Positions 1-7,529 of a stretch of 7,880 nt of DNA are shown here, one piece after another. The stretch lies in the NCBI GenBank assembly GCA_900766825.1, contig CAAFWU010000039.1:1-7880 (forward strand). Direction: 5' to 3'. Position 1 is the stretch's first letter; each line of letters opens with the position of its first letter. Below the pieces are notes generated by a model. That model searched no databases, was not told the origin of the DNA, and saw only the letters and a list, made by a program, of their open reading frames with translations. Both the position numbers and the translations under genes were made by a program. This DNA is from Bacteroidales bacterium (GTDB lineage: Bacteria; Bacteroidota; Bacteroidia; Bacteroidales; Marinilabiliaceae).

Positions 1-79
1 CAGATGAGCAAAATCAAGCTTGCTTGAATTTTGCCATGTCGTTAAAACGTGGGCCGAAGGCCAACGTTTTTTTGAGACA
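1..79 (+). repeat. Left arm of a perfect 79-bp inverted repeat
   Basis: Bases 1-79 are the exact reverse complement of 1205-1283; the match stops at base 80 and may extend beyond the left window edge. The repeat folds into two hairpins. The first (8-34) has an 11-bp stem with one bulged base and a CTTG loop. The second (44-70) is terminator-like. The frame from base 3 stays open to a stop at 144-146, but it has no visible start and runs through the terminator-like hairpin, so I do not call it a gene. Most likely this is a dispersed non-coding repeat, or the arm of an invertible or mobile segment. Confidence 0.85.
44..73 (+). terminator. Terminator-like hairpin in the left repeat
   Basis: Arms AAAACGTGGGCC (44-55) and GGCCAACGTTTT (59-70) pair around a GAA loop with a single G-A mismatch. 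A run of seven T (67-73) overlaps and follows the right arm. Read rightward this fits an intrinsic terminator, perhaps for a gene left of the window. The right-hand copy (1214-1240) has the same polarity on the minus strand. Confidence 0.5.
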
Positions 80-777
80 ATTTTGGGGTATCTCTTGCAC
101 TATTGCGTTACGTGCCACGCTCAATAAATATGCACAACCCTGTTAAATCCAGCACAAAGTTGCGAAGGCTGATTTGAGATTAACAACCCTACTGTTTTCA
201 TCCTTTCATTGGACAAATCTGACCTTTTGTCCCAGTAAGTGTGCATTTCGTAGGGGTATCAATTCGACAGCAGCAAAGTTATAAAGTCTCCTAATGTGAA
301 TATCATAACAGTTGTTAATCTTGCTTTTTGAAATTAATTGACGGTGGATTGTTTTCAAGTAGCTAAAATATCGATACAAATAATTACAATTTGATATTTC
401 AAACCCCTTTTGATTGCATAAATTTTCAGTTAATGATTTAACGCACCTTTAATTTAAAGCAATATCACGTTATTATGTTTCAATTGTTTAGATGCGATTT
501 TGGGTGTATTGAATTTATATTCACCTAAAAACTTTGCGTTTATAAAAGGATATTCACATCTGTGTTGTGTTATTTAATACACCGATGTTGAGGTTTTGAG
601 TGTAATGTCCTAAAATTCCAATATATCGTTCGTAATTTACTACATCTTGGGGTGATTAACACGTTTTTTGCACGTTTGCAATACGTAAGTGTTGTACTTA
701 AATAAGAAAATCAGACCAATTTTTGTGGCATATGCTGTCATTTCTTGGGGGGTGGAATGGGTTGCATAATACTGTCC
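80..777. other. AT-rich gene-free region
   Basis: I find no credible coding frame here: open frames are short and interrupted and match no family I recognise. The only structures I noted are a short hairpin (GGACAAA 211-217 with TTTGTCC 226-232, 8-base loop, no T-run) and a minus-strand promoter-like element at 274-281. The base composition is clearly more AT-rich than the downstream operon. The region may hold regulatory sequence or decayed DNA. Confidence 0.6.
274..281 (-). promoter_or_regulatory. Minus-strand -7 box match (TAACTTTG)
   Basis: The plus strand reads CAAAGTTA, so the minus strand carries a perfect match to the Bacteroidetes -7 consensus TAnnTTTG. No TTTG -33 box is visible at the expected spacing, so this may be chance in AT-rich DNA. 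It would direct transcription leftward across the left inverted-repeat arm. Confidence 0.2.
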
Positions 778-866
778 GCTTCCCCTTCAGGGAAGCAGGG
801 GGGGGAGGATATCGTTACCCAGGGTGTTACCCTGGGCTAAAGAGACAGAAACCCTTTCAGGGTTTC
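778..866 (+). repeat. Palindromic repeat cluster A (three hairpins)
   Basis: Three perfect hairpins lie in order: GCTTCCC/GGGAAGC (778-784, 790-796; loop CTTCA), CCCAGGGT/ACCCTGGG (818-825, 829-836; loop GTT) and GAAACCC/GGGTTTC (848-854, 860-866; loop TTTCA). A G-rich run (798-809) separates the first two. The same order recurs at 7679-7793 on this strand and at 1013-1150 on the opposite strand. It resembles REP-like intergenic palindromes of bacterial genomes; no mobilising gene is present. Confidence 0.8.
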
Positions 867-1012
867 GACATTACCGATGAATAATTAATCAATTGCAGGT
901 TCGTACATAGACACAATTACCTTGTTTGACGCACACACAATCAATTTTCAATTCTACCCACTCACAATTATACAAAGGACAATTCTGCACACGCAATCGG
1001 CTCACATTAAGT

Positions 1013-1150
1013 CCCCCAACGGGGGGGCTATCGCCCCGAAGGGGCAACAGAACATATCCCAGGGCACCGCCCCGGGTAAATGCCCCACTCCCCCCACCAC
1101 ATAACTCCGCGCCCTGAAAGGGCAGCAGAATATCCGAAGGGCAACGCCCT
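1013..1150 (-). repeat. Palindromic repeat cluster B (five hairpins, inverted)
   Basis: In plus-strand order the hairpins are CCCCC/GGGGG (1013-1017, 1021-1025), GCCCC/GGGGC (1033-1037, 1041-1045), CCCAGGGC/GCCCCGGG with one mismatch (1058-1065, 1069-1076), GCCC/GGGC (1111-1114, 1120-1123) and AGGGC/GCCCT (1138-1142, 1146-1150). Read on the minus strand, the order of TTTCA hairpin, G-rich run, long central hairpin and TTC hairpin matches cluster A, so B is the same kind of element inverted. The central inner pair is C-G here where A has T-A, a compensated change. Confidence 0.75.
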
Positions 1151-1194
1151 GATGAGTCTTTAAACGATAGCACTTGAGGCATAATAGTTTTCCC

Positions 1195-1298
1195 TTTGCT
1201 CATCTGTCTCAAAAAAACGTTGGCCTTCGGCCCACGTTTTAACGACATGGCAAAATTCAAGCAAGCTTGATTTTGCTCATCTGTCTCAAAAAAACGTT
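1195..1298 (-). repeat. Right inverted-repeat arm with partial 77-bp tandem copy
   Basis: Bases 1205-1283 are the perfect reverse complement of 1-79. A 27-bp stretch at 1195-1221 recurs directly at 1272-1298, so the block is one 77-bp unit followed by the first 27 bp of another. The two-hairpin layout of the left copy is repeated with opposite polarity. The block ends 83 bp before the susC-family start codon, in its probable promoter or leader zone. Confidence 0.85.
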
Positions 1299-1330
1299 CA
1301 ATAATCTGCAACAAACCAGTAGTAATTTGG

Positions 1331-1358
1331 CAAAGCTAAGTTGTTAGAGGCGACCAAA
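1331..1358 (-). promoter_or_regulatory. Candidate leftward promoter in the susC leader
   Basis: On the minus strand TAGCTTTG (1338-1331) matches the Bacteroidetes -7 box TAnnTTTG exactly, and TTTG (1358-1355) lies upstream of it. The 16-base gap is shorter than the usual 19 or so, so this is tentative. It would fire away from susC into the inverted-repeat arm. For the operon itself, the only plus-strand candidate I see is a weak GTAATTTG at 1322-1329 with no -33 box. Confidence 0.25.
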
Positions 1359-1381
1359 GAGAAACCAATAACAATTTTTAG

Positions 1382-4300
1382 ATGAAACACTTACTGCTAT
1401 CGTTGTTTCTTTCTGTGTTCGCAGTGTGCGCTGTGGCACAGACGCGAACCGTGAGTGGTACGGTGCGCGACGCTGCGGGCAATCCTATGCCTGGCGTTGC
1501 TGTCACTGTTCCTGGTTCCACAACGGGCACCGTCACTGACATCGACGGTCGCTACACTCTGAAAGTTGACGGCGACGTCACTTCGCTCTCTGCCTCTTTC
1601 ATTGGCATGAAATCCGCCACCATCAACTTGGCTGCTGGCCAGACCGATGCCGAGATGGTTGAGGACAACACCGAGATGGATGAGGTGCTCGTGGTTGCCT
1701 ATGGCACCACCACCAAGCAGGCCTTCACGGGTTCTGCTGCTGTGGTTGAGGCCGAGGATATCCAGAAACGCACCACTACCAACGTGGCCAACCAGCTCTC
1801 TGGTCAGGTTCCTGGCTTGCAGATGCGTGGCGTCGATGGCGCCCCTGGTTCGTCGGGCGGTGGACTGAAGATCCGTGGTGTGGCTTCACTCTACGCTGCT
1901 GTGGATCCTCTGGTCATCGTGGACGGTGCTCCTTATCCTGGCAACCTCTCTGAGATTCCTACAAGCGAGATTGAGTCGGTGACCGTGCTCAAGGATGCTG
2001 CTTCGGCCGCTCTCTACGGTGCACGTGGCGCAAGCGGCGTCATCCTCATCACCACCAAGAAGGGTAGCTCTTCCGACGGCACCATTAATATTGAGGCCAA
2101 GATTGGTGTCAACAGCCGTTCGGTTAAGGACTACGATGTCATTACCGACCCAGGTGAATATTACGAGGCTGCATACGCTCAGTACTACAACAAATATTTC
2201 TATGGCGACGGCCTCAGCGCAGGCGCTGCCAACGTCAAGGCCAACCGCATGATGCTTAACGAGTTGGGCTACCAGAGCATGAGCGTGCCCGAGGCTGACT
2301 ACGTTGCCGACGGTGGCTACAACGTGCCTCTGCTCGTGGGCATGGATGGCAAGATTAACCCCAATGCCACTCTCGGCTTCCAATACACCTCTACCGACGG
2401 CAAGACCTACTGGGTGCAGCCCGACGACTATACCGACGCAGCCTACGACAACGCTACTCGTCAGGAGTACACAGTGAGCGCAGCGGGCGGCAACGAAAAG
2501 GGTAACTACTTTGCCAGCGTGGGCTACTTGGACGATCAGGGTATCATTGAGTACACCAGCTACAAACGTTTCTCGGCTCGCCTCAAGGCCGACTACCAGA
2601 TTAAGAAATGGTTCCGTTGGGGTGCCAACGTGGGCTTCACCAGCTCCAAGACATTTGCCAACGCCAATATGGACTACGGTTCGGATCCTCAGCTCAACGA
2701 GGCCAACCTTATGTACTTCGTATCCTCCATTGCCCCTATCTATCCTCTCTTCTCTCGCGTGGTTAATGCGGACGGTAGTATCTCTATTAATAAGGACGAG
2801 TTGGGCAACGACCTCTACGACTTCAACCGTGGTGAGTTCGGCACGCCTGTGAGCAACGGCAACTGCTACACCATGAAGCGTGGTTTCTTGGATGGTAACC
2901 CACTGGGCAACAACCGATACAATGAGATGGTGACACGCAAGAACAACCTCAATGCCACCATGAATGCCACCATCAACTTCATGAAGAACTTGAAGCTTGA
3001 TGCACAGAGCACCATCATACTGAACCACACGGACTACACCGACTACGAGAACAAGTTCTTTGGCAGCAAGAAATCCGTTGGCGGCTACATGCTGAAACGT
3101 CAGAAATTGGAGACTCGCCAGAACCACGTTCAGACCCTCAGCTACTTCGACACCTTCAACGATGTTCACAACCTGAACGTTATGATTGGTCACGAGTACT
3201 ACCTCTCCAAGTCTCGCACCTTGGCCGCAACTGCCGAGGGTAGCTTCTCGCAGGACATTAAGGAGTTGGCTGCTTTTGCCACCAAGACCGACAACACCTC
3301 TACCACTGGCACCTACAATGTTGAGGGTTGGTTCGGCAACGTACAGTACAACTTCGACGAGAAGTACTACGTTCAGGGCAGCTACCGTCGCGACGCCAGC
3401 AGCCGCTTTGCCAAGGACAACCGTTGGGGCGACTTCTGGAGCGTGGGCACCGCTTGGATTGTGAGCAAGGAGAACTTCATGGCTGCCACACAGAACGTGC
3501 TGGACGAGTTGAAGGTTAAGTTCTCTATTGGTCAGCAGGGTAACGACAACATTGGCGACTACGCCTACATCGACGAGTATACCCTGAGCAAATCCTCCGA
3601 GACCTCAATGTCTCCCTCCTTCTACCGTATGGGTAACCCCGACATCACTTGGGAGACCGTGACCAACACCAACATTGGCGTTGAGTTCAGCCTCTTCAAA
3701 CATCGCTTGGTTGGTGCTGTAGACTACTATAACAAGAAGACCACCGACCTTCTCTTCTGGCTCAGCATTCCTGAGAGTGCTGGTTCGCGTGGCTACTATG
3801 GCAACATTGGCGACATCCGCAACCGCGGTATCGAGGTTCAGCTCACTGGCACCATCTTGCGCACCAAGGACATCAACTGGACCATCAGCGGCAACCTCTC
3901 TCACAACAAGAGCAAAATCCTCACCTTGCCCGAGTCAAAGACTAAAGACTACGGTGGTTTCTATGAGGACTCTATGTGGTACACCGAGGGCGGCGAGCTC
4001 TACAACTATATGCTTTACAGCTATGCAGGCGTAGACCCCACCACTGGTAAGGCTCTCTACTGGTACGATGAGGACCTCAGCAGCGCTGGCAACTCAAAAA
4101 CCAACATTATTTCTAAAGCAGCCACAAAGAAGAGCGGCAAGACCGACGACATAAACAAAGCCAGCCGCTACGCCAACGGCAGCAATATGCCTAAGATCTT
4201 TGGTGGTTTCGGCACCAACTTCACTTGGAAGGGACTGGACGCATCTGTAAGCTTCGACTACCAGATTGGTGGCAAAGTGCTGGATTTGCGCTACAAAGCA

Positions 4301-4684
4301 CTTATGTCTCCCGCTGAGACAAGTCGCGACGCTGGTCAGAACTACCACAAGGATTGGGTTCGCGCTTGGAGCCCCGACAACGTGAACAGCGACATCCCAC
4401 GTTGGCAGTATGGCGACAAGTACACCGCCTACACCAGCGACCGCTTCCTAACCGACGCCTCTTACCTCAACTTCTCGTCCTTCGTGGTGGGCTACACCTT
4501 GCCACAGCAGGCATCGCAAAAGATCCTCATGAACAAGATCCGCGTCTACGTGGCTGGTGAGAACCTCGGCTTCTGGTCGGCACGCGACGGCTTCGATCCT
4601 CGCTTCTCCTATGGCGAGACCACTCAGGTATCGAACTACAGCCCCGCACGCACCATCTCGGGCGGCATTCAGCTCCAATTCTAA
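1382..4684 (+). CDS. SusC/RagA-family TonB-dependent outer-membrane transporter
   Basis: This 1100-residue protein imports ligand across the outer membrane, powered by TonB-ExbBD, as partner of the SusD-type lipoprotein encoded next. A signal peptide covers residues 1-19, with likely cleavage after AVA. A carboxypeptidase-D regulatory-like beta domain follows (about 22-95, with TDIDGRYTL at 52-60). The plug domain starts near DEVLVVAYG (100-108) and contains PLVIVDGAPY (176-185) and the family signature LKDAASAALYGARGASGV (203-220). The rest is beta-barrel, ending in a terminal Phe (GGIQLQF) typical of outer-membrane barrels. Length is normal for SusC proteins and the frame is intact. The start fits the signal peptide; upstream is A/T-rich with no Shine-Dalgarno site, which is usual in Bacteroidetes. 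The mature protein has a single Cys. The family is clear; the substrate is not, since no enzyme lies nearby. Confidence 0.97.
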   Translation: MKHLLLSLFLSVFAVCAVAQTRTVSGTVRDAAGNPMPGVAVTVPGSTTGTVTDIDGRYTLKVDGDVTSLSASFIGMKSATINLAAGQTDAEMVEDNTEMDEVLVVAYGTTTKQAFTGSAAVVEAEDIQKRTTTNVANQLSGQVPGLQMRGVDGAPGSSGGGLKIRGVASLYAAVDPLVIVDGAPYPGNLSEIPTSEIESVTVLKDAASAALYGARGASGVILITTKKGSSSDGTINIEAKIGVNSRSVKDYDVITDPGEYYEAAYAQYYNKYFYGDGLSAGAANVKANRMMLNELGYQSMSVPEADYVADGGYNVPLLVGMDGKINPNATLGFQYTSTDGKTYWVQPDDYTDAAYDNATRQEYTVSAAGGNEKGNYFASVGYLDDQGIIEYTSYKRFSARLKADYQIKKWFRWGANVGFTSSKTFANANMDYGSDPQLNEANLMYFVSSIAPIYPLFSRVVNADGSISINKDELGNDLYDFNRGEFGTPVSNGNCYTMKRGFLDGNPLGNNRYNEMVTRKNNLNATMNATINFMKNLKLDAQSTIILNHTDYTDYENKFFGSKKSVGGYMLKRQKLETRQNHVQTLSYFDTFNDVHNLNVMIGHEYYLSKSRTLAATAEGSFSQDIKELAAFATKTDNTSTTGTYNVEGWFGNVQYNFDEKYYVQGSYRRDASSRFAKDNRWGDFWSVGTAWIVSKENFMAATQNVLDELKVKFSIGQQGNDNIGDYAYIDEYTLSKSSETSMSPSFYRMGNPDITWETVTNTNIGVEFSLFKHRLVGAVDYYNKKTTDLLFWLSIPESAGSRGYYGNIGDIRNRGIEVQLTGTILRTKDINWTISGNLSHNKSKILTLPESKTKDYGGFYEDSMWYTEGGELYNYMLYSYAGVDPTTGKALYWYDEDLSSAGNSKTNIISKAATKKSGKTDDINKASRYANGSNMPKIFGGFGTNFTWKGLDASVSFDYQIGGKVLDLRYKALMSPAETSRDAGQNYHKDWVRAWSPDNVNSDIPRWQYGDKYTAYTSDRFLTDASYLNFSSFVVGYTLPQQASQKILMNKIRVYVAGENLGFWSARDGFDPRFSYGETTQVSNYSPARTISGGIQLQF

Positions 4685-4708
4685 GCACATTAAAAAGGTA
4701 AGTTAACG
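4685..4708 (+). promoter_or_regulatory. 24-bp spacer with weak RBS before the susD-family gene
   Basis: The short gap shows co-transcription. AAAAAGGTAAG lies about 8 bases before the ATG at 4709 and is the best ribosome-binding candidate. It favours that start over the in-frame Met codon at 4745, although the 4745 start would also leave a usable lipoprotein signal peptide. Confidence 0.45.
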
Positions 4709-6397
4709 ATGAACAAACATATATTAGGTTGCAAAGCAGCCAATATGGGCAAGGTTCTGAGCCTGAGCCTCTTGTGCGCAGCAGCAGCAACAGGATGTAT
4801 TGACGAGACCGAGCCCCAGAGCAGCACTGCTACGCTGGATCAGGTGAGCAGTGCCCCTGGCATCTTCGACAACTTTGTGGCAGCTCTCAACTCCACTCAT
4901 GCTGGTCAGTTTGTCTACAGCTCGGATCAATATCCCTTCGACTTCGGTCTGAGTTCCTTCTTCTTGGTTCGCGACATCATGGGTCATGACATTGCCACCC
5001 GTGGCGACTGGTTCTCTTATTGGTACGAGTGCTACTCTGGTGCCTACAGCCCCTCCTCTGCCCTCAGCCAGTTCCCTTGGACATGCTACTACTCTTGGGT
5101 CAAGAGCTGCAACGAGGTGCTGAGCATGGCAGGCAGCGAGGTTAGCGACGACATGGCCGACGGTGCTGCACAGGCCCACGCCATCCGTGCCCTCCTCTAT
5201 CTCGACTTGGCTCAGATGTACGCCCCCAAGGCCTACACTGTTGACAAAACAAGCCTCACCGTGCCTCTGGTTACCGAGACCACAACAACGGCCGACCTGA
5301 CCGACAACCCACGCCTCACCAACGAGGAGATGTACGACTTCATCCTGAGCGATCTGGACAAAGCCGAGGAGATGATGGACCCCAGCCATACCGACGTCTA
5401 CACCCCCAACATCTACTTTGTCTACGGTCTCAAAGCCCGCACCTACCTGCTGATGGGCAACTGGGCCAAGGCCGAGGAGTACGCCAAGATGGCACAGGAG
5501 AAATACACCATGATGAGCCCCGAGGAGTACACAAGTCAGGAGACTGGCTTCAACACCCCCAACAGCGCATGGATCTACGCCCTTAAGTTCAACAGCGACG
5601 ACCCCTGCATCCTGGAGAACGACGGCGACAGCAGCTGGGGCAGCCAGATGTGCATAGAGATTGACCCCTCTGCTTCGGGTTGTGGCTATGCCGCCAACTA
5701 CGGTCAGCCTCACTGCATCGACTACCACCTCTATCAGACCATTCCCGCAACCGACTGCCGCAAGAAGTGCTACATCGACTTTGCCATCGACAACATGAGC
5801 GGCGCCGAGCGCACAGCAGCCCTCGGCGAGTACACCGCACACCCCGACTGGATCAAGAAATGCGCATTAGCCAGCGGCGCAGGAGTTGGTGGTCTGGAGC
5901 TCAAGTTCCGCACTGGCGGTGGCGAGACTGGTCGTGCAAATCAGAAGATTGGTTTCTGCGTATCGGTTCCCGTGATGCGTGTTGAGGAGATGATGCTCAT
6001 TGAGGCTGAGGCTGCTGCATGGCAGGACGAGGCTCGCGGCAAAACTCTGCTGACCGCCTTTGCCACCCAGCGCGACCCCAACTTCGAGTATGGCAAGCAC
6101 AACGAGTCCTATGGCAACACCTCAACCCCAGCCGTGGTAAACGAGATCTGGTGGCAGCGTCGTGTTGAGCTCTGGGGCGAAGGTTTCGCCATGGGCGACA
6201 TCAAACGTCTGAACAAGAACGTGATCCGCAGCTACACCAACACCAACCACAAGGATGGCTACCAGTGGAACACCGAGGGTCCCGCACCTTGGATGACCTT
6301 GGTTATTGTGCAGACCGAGACCAACTACAACACGGCTTGCATCAACAACCCCAGCCCCACGGCTCCATCGGGCAACTCAGACCCCTACGTATTCTAA
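4709..6397 (+). CDS. SusD/RagB-family surface nutrient-binding lipoprotein
   Basis: This 562-residue lipoprotein is predicted to sit on the cell surface as the ligand-binding lid of the SusC barrel encoded 24 bp upstream. The signal peptide ends in a lipobox-like ATGC with lipidation at Cys30. The acidic stretch IDETE follows, resembling the export signal that sends Bacteroidetes lipoproteins to the surface. SusD hallmarks in order are the helical RALLYLDLAQMYAPK (160-174), a TPR-like YGLKARTYLLMGNWAKAEEY (239-258), MRVEEMMLIEAEAAA (423-437) and WWQRRVELWGEGFAMGDIKR (481-500), the usual C-terminal family motif. Length is typical and the frame intact. Unusually, the mature chain has 12 Cys beyond the lipidated one, six of them between residues 300 and 354. 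Family assignment is firm; ligand unknown. Confidence 0.96.
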   Translation: MNKHILGCKAANMGKVLSLSLLCAAAATGCIDETEPQSSTATLDQVSSAPGIFDNFVAALNSTHAGQFVYSSDQYPFDFGLSSFFLVRDIMGHDIATRGDWFSYWYECYSGAYSPSSALSQFPWTCYYSWVKSCNEVLSMAGSEVSDDMADGAAQAHAIRALLYLDLAQMYAPKAYTVDKTSLTVPLVTETTTTADLTDNPRLTNEEMYDFILSDLDKAEEMMDPSHTDVYTPNIYFVYGLKARTYLLMGNWAKAEEYAKMAQEKYTMMSPEEYTSQETGFNTPNSAWIYALKFNSDDPCILENDGDSSWGSQMCIEIDPSASGCGYAANYGQPHCIDYHLYQTIPATDCRKKCYIDFAIDNMSGAERTAALGEYTAHPDWIKKCALASGAGVGGLELKFRTGGGETGRANQKIGFCVSVPVMRVEEMMLIEAEAAAWQDEARGKTLLTAFATQRDPNFEYGKHNESYGNTSTPAVVNEIWWQRRVELWGEGFAMGDIKRLNKNVIRSYTNTNHKDGYQWNTEGPAPWMTLVIVQTETNYNTACINNPSPTAPSGNSDPYVF

Positions 6398-6412
6398 GCC
6401 ACAGGCTGGTAA

Positions 6413-6432
6413 GTGATTAATTCTTAATTCAC
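6413..6432 (+). other. Imperfect hairpin in the intergenic gap
   Basis: GTGATTAA (6413-6420) can pair with TTAATTCAC (6424-6432) around a TTC loop with one bulged base, directly upstream of the third gene's start. It has no T-run, so it is not a good terminator; it could affect translation or mRNA stability, or be chance in AT-rich DNA. Confidence 0.25.
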
Positions 6433-6440
6433 GAAGAACA

Positions 6441-7322
6441 ATGAAACAATACATATATGCAGCCCTGGCATTGACTCTTGCCCCTCTGGCCATGACATCG
6501 TGCGAGGATGTGCAGGAGGGCACCGCCCCAGGTAGCGACTCCAACCCCAGCGTAGTGCTCTATCAGTATGCCGCCGAGGAGACCAACGAGAGTCGCATAC
6601 GTTTTTCGAGCAACAGCGCCACAGAGTCCATCTACTTCCTCGCGGAGACAAAAGATGCCTACGCAGCGCACAACACCGACGACGTGACCTACGTATCCTA
6701 CATCTTGGAGCATGGCACAGAGATCAAGGTAAATGGCGCAGCCAACATCGACACCACCCTCGCACTGCCTGGTGGCATGAACTACATAACGGCCATTGCC
6801 GTTAAGGGAGACGATGTGATACTCGGCACTCCTGTTACTTTCGACAGCAAGACTTGGACCACGGTGTCTGGCACCGAGAAATATGTCTACAACAGCTGGT
6901 TGCTTGGTCCTTCCTATGCAACTCTGCAGCAGTGTGACCAAGACGCAACACAGTTCCGCCTCACTGGTCTCAACTTTGGTAGCGAGACCGATGCTGAATT
7001 TGAGTTCACTCTTTGCGTAGGTAAGGATAAGAAGCCACTTGAATACAATGGTAATTATCTCTTGGCACTCGATGCTCACGAGACACAATGGGAACACCCC
7101 AGCTACGGCATGATAACCGTGGCCGACTACGCTGCCTACGAAGCTAAGCCCGCCTACAGAACAGAAATAAGCGCAGATGCCTACAGCACCATGAACATCG
7201 AGGATCACACCATCGAGTTCTTCTGCGTCTACTACTGCAGTGCAGGTAGCTTTGGTTCTAAAGTTGACACCTTCGGTCCCTACGAAGATGAGGAAGAGGG
7301 TGGCGAAGAAAGTGGCGAATAA
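6441..7322 (+). CDS. Putative surface lipoprotein in the SusE/SusF position
   Basis: This 293-residue protein has a lipoprotein signal peptide with lipidation at Cys21 (AMTSC), followed by acidic EDVQE, which suggests surface display. I do not recognise a named family with confidence. Residues 45-135 look like a beta-sandwich (FNIII/Ig-like) domain, with alternating strands and the late strand motif YITAIAVKGDD (115-125). A second part begins near TWTTVSGTEKYVYNSW (138-153) and continues through QFRLTGLNFG (171-180); it is reminiscent of a C-terminal domain found in other Bacteroidetes lipoproteins, judged from memory only. The chain ends in a strongly acidic tail (EDEEEGGEESGE, 282-293). It lies 43 bp after the SusD gene and before the operon terminator. 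By analogy with SusE/SusF it probably helps bind ligand at the surface; a structural or other accessory role is possible. Confidence 0.85.
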   Translation: MKQYIYAALALTLAPLAMTSCEDVQEGTAPGSDSNPSVVLYQYAAEETNESRIRFSSNSATESIYFLAETKDAYAAHNTDDVTYVSYILEHGTEIKVNGAANIDTTLALPGGMNYITAIAVKGDDVILGTPVTFDSKTWTTVSGTEKYVYNSWLLGPSYATLQQCDQDATQFRLTGLNFGSETDAEFEFTLCVGKDKKPLEYNGNYLLALDAHETQWEHPSYGMITVADYAAYEAKPAYRTEISADAYSTMNIEDHTIEFFCVYYCSAGSFGSKVDTFGPYEDEEEGGEESGE

Positions 7323-7358
7323 AGTTCACCAATCAAGCTAAACAATAAGCAAAATAGG

Positions 7359-7402
7359 GAAATCCCCAGAGGCGCAACTGCCTTTGGGGATTTCATTTTT
7401 TT
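7359..7402 (+). terminator. Intrinsic terminator of the three-gene operon
   Basis: GAAATCCCC (7359-7367) pairs with GGGGATTTC (7386-7394). The stem continues inward through 7368-7373 with 7380-7385, including one G-T pair, to give about 15 pairs and a six-base loop. Seven T follow (7396-7402). It lies 36 bp after the stop codon of the third gene, which supports a single transcription unit ending here. Confidence 0.93.
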
Positions 7403-7499
7403 GAGCATAAGGGGCGACATAAAGATTAGTTCTGTATGGTTTTGCACTAAGTTTAGTTAATTATGAACGCCCAATTATTAAAGGGACAAAAAATTACGT

Positions 7500-7507
7500 T
7501 ACCTTTG
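7500..7507 (+). promoter_or_regulatory. Plus-strand -7 box match (TACCTTTG)
   Basis: This is an exact match to the Bacteroidetes -7 element TAnnTTTG, placed after the operon terminator and 22 bp before a perfect dyad. No TTTG is seen at the -33 position, so the promoter is only a candidate. Transcription would run rightward through cluster C and out of the window. Confidence 0.3.
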
Positions 7508-7529
7508 AAAGACTATTAATCAATCTCGA

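Noticed and set aside
3..146. Open frame entering from the left edge and ending at a stop at 144-146, possible tail of an upstream gene
   Set aside because: No recognisable protein family, and a terminator-like hairpin lies within it. The part over 3-79 is only the repeat. It cannot be excluded without upstream sequence.
211..232. Short hairpin GGACAAA/TTTGTCC as a terminator
   Set aside because: Seven pairs with an eight-base loop and no T-run on either strand; chance occurrence is plausible in AT-rich DNA.
889..1314. 141-codon open frame on the minus strand through the right repeat arm and cluster B
   Set aside because: It translates repeat and palindrome DNA, giving low-complexity Gly/Leu/Arg stretches with no family features. 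The repeat's 77-bp period is not a multiple of three, so the two repeat copies are read in different frames.
1886..3193. 435-codon open frame antisense to the susC-family gene
   Set aside because: It is a shadow of the real gene caused by codon bias; the translation is Val/Ala/His-rich and unlike any family I know, while the sense frame is a clear SusC protein.
4724..5842. 372-codon open frame antisense to the susD-family gene
   Set aside because: Shadow frame with repetitive Val/Gly/Leu composition; the sense strand encodes an unmistakable SusD protein.
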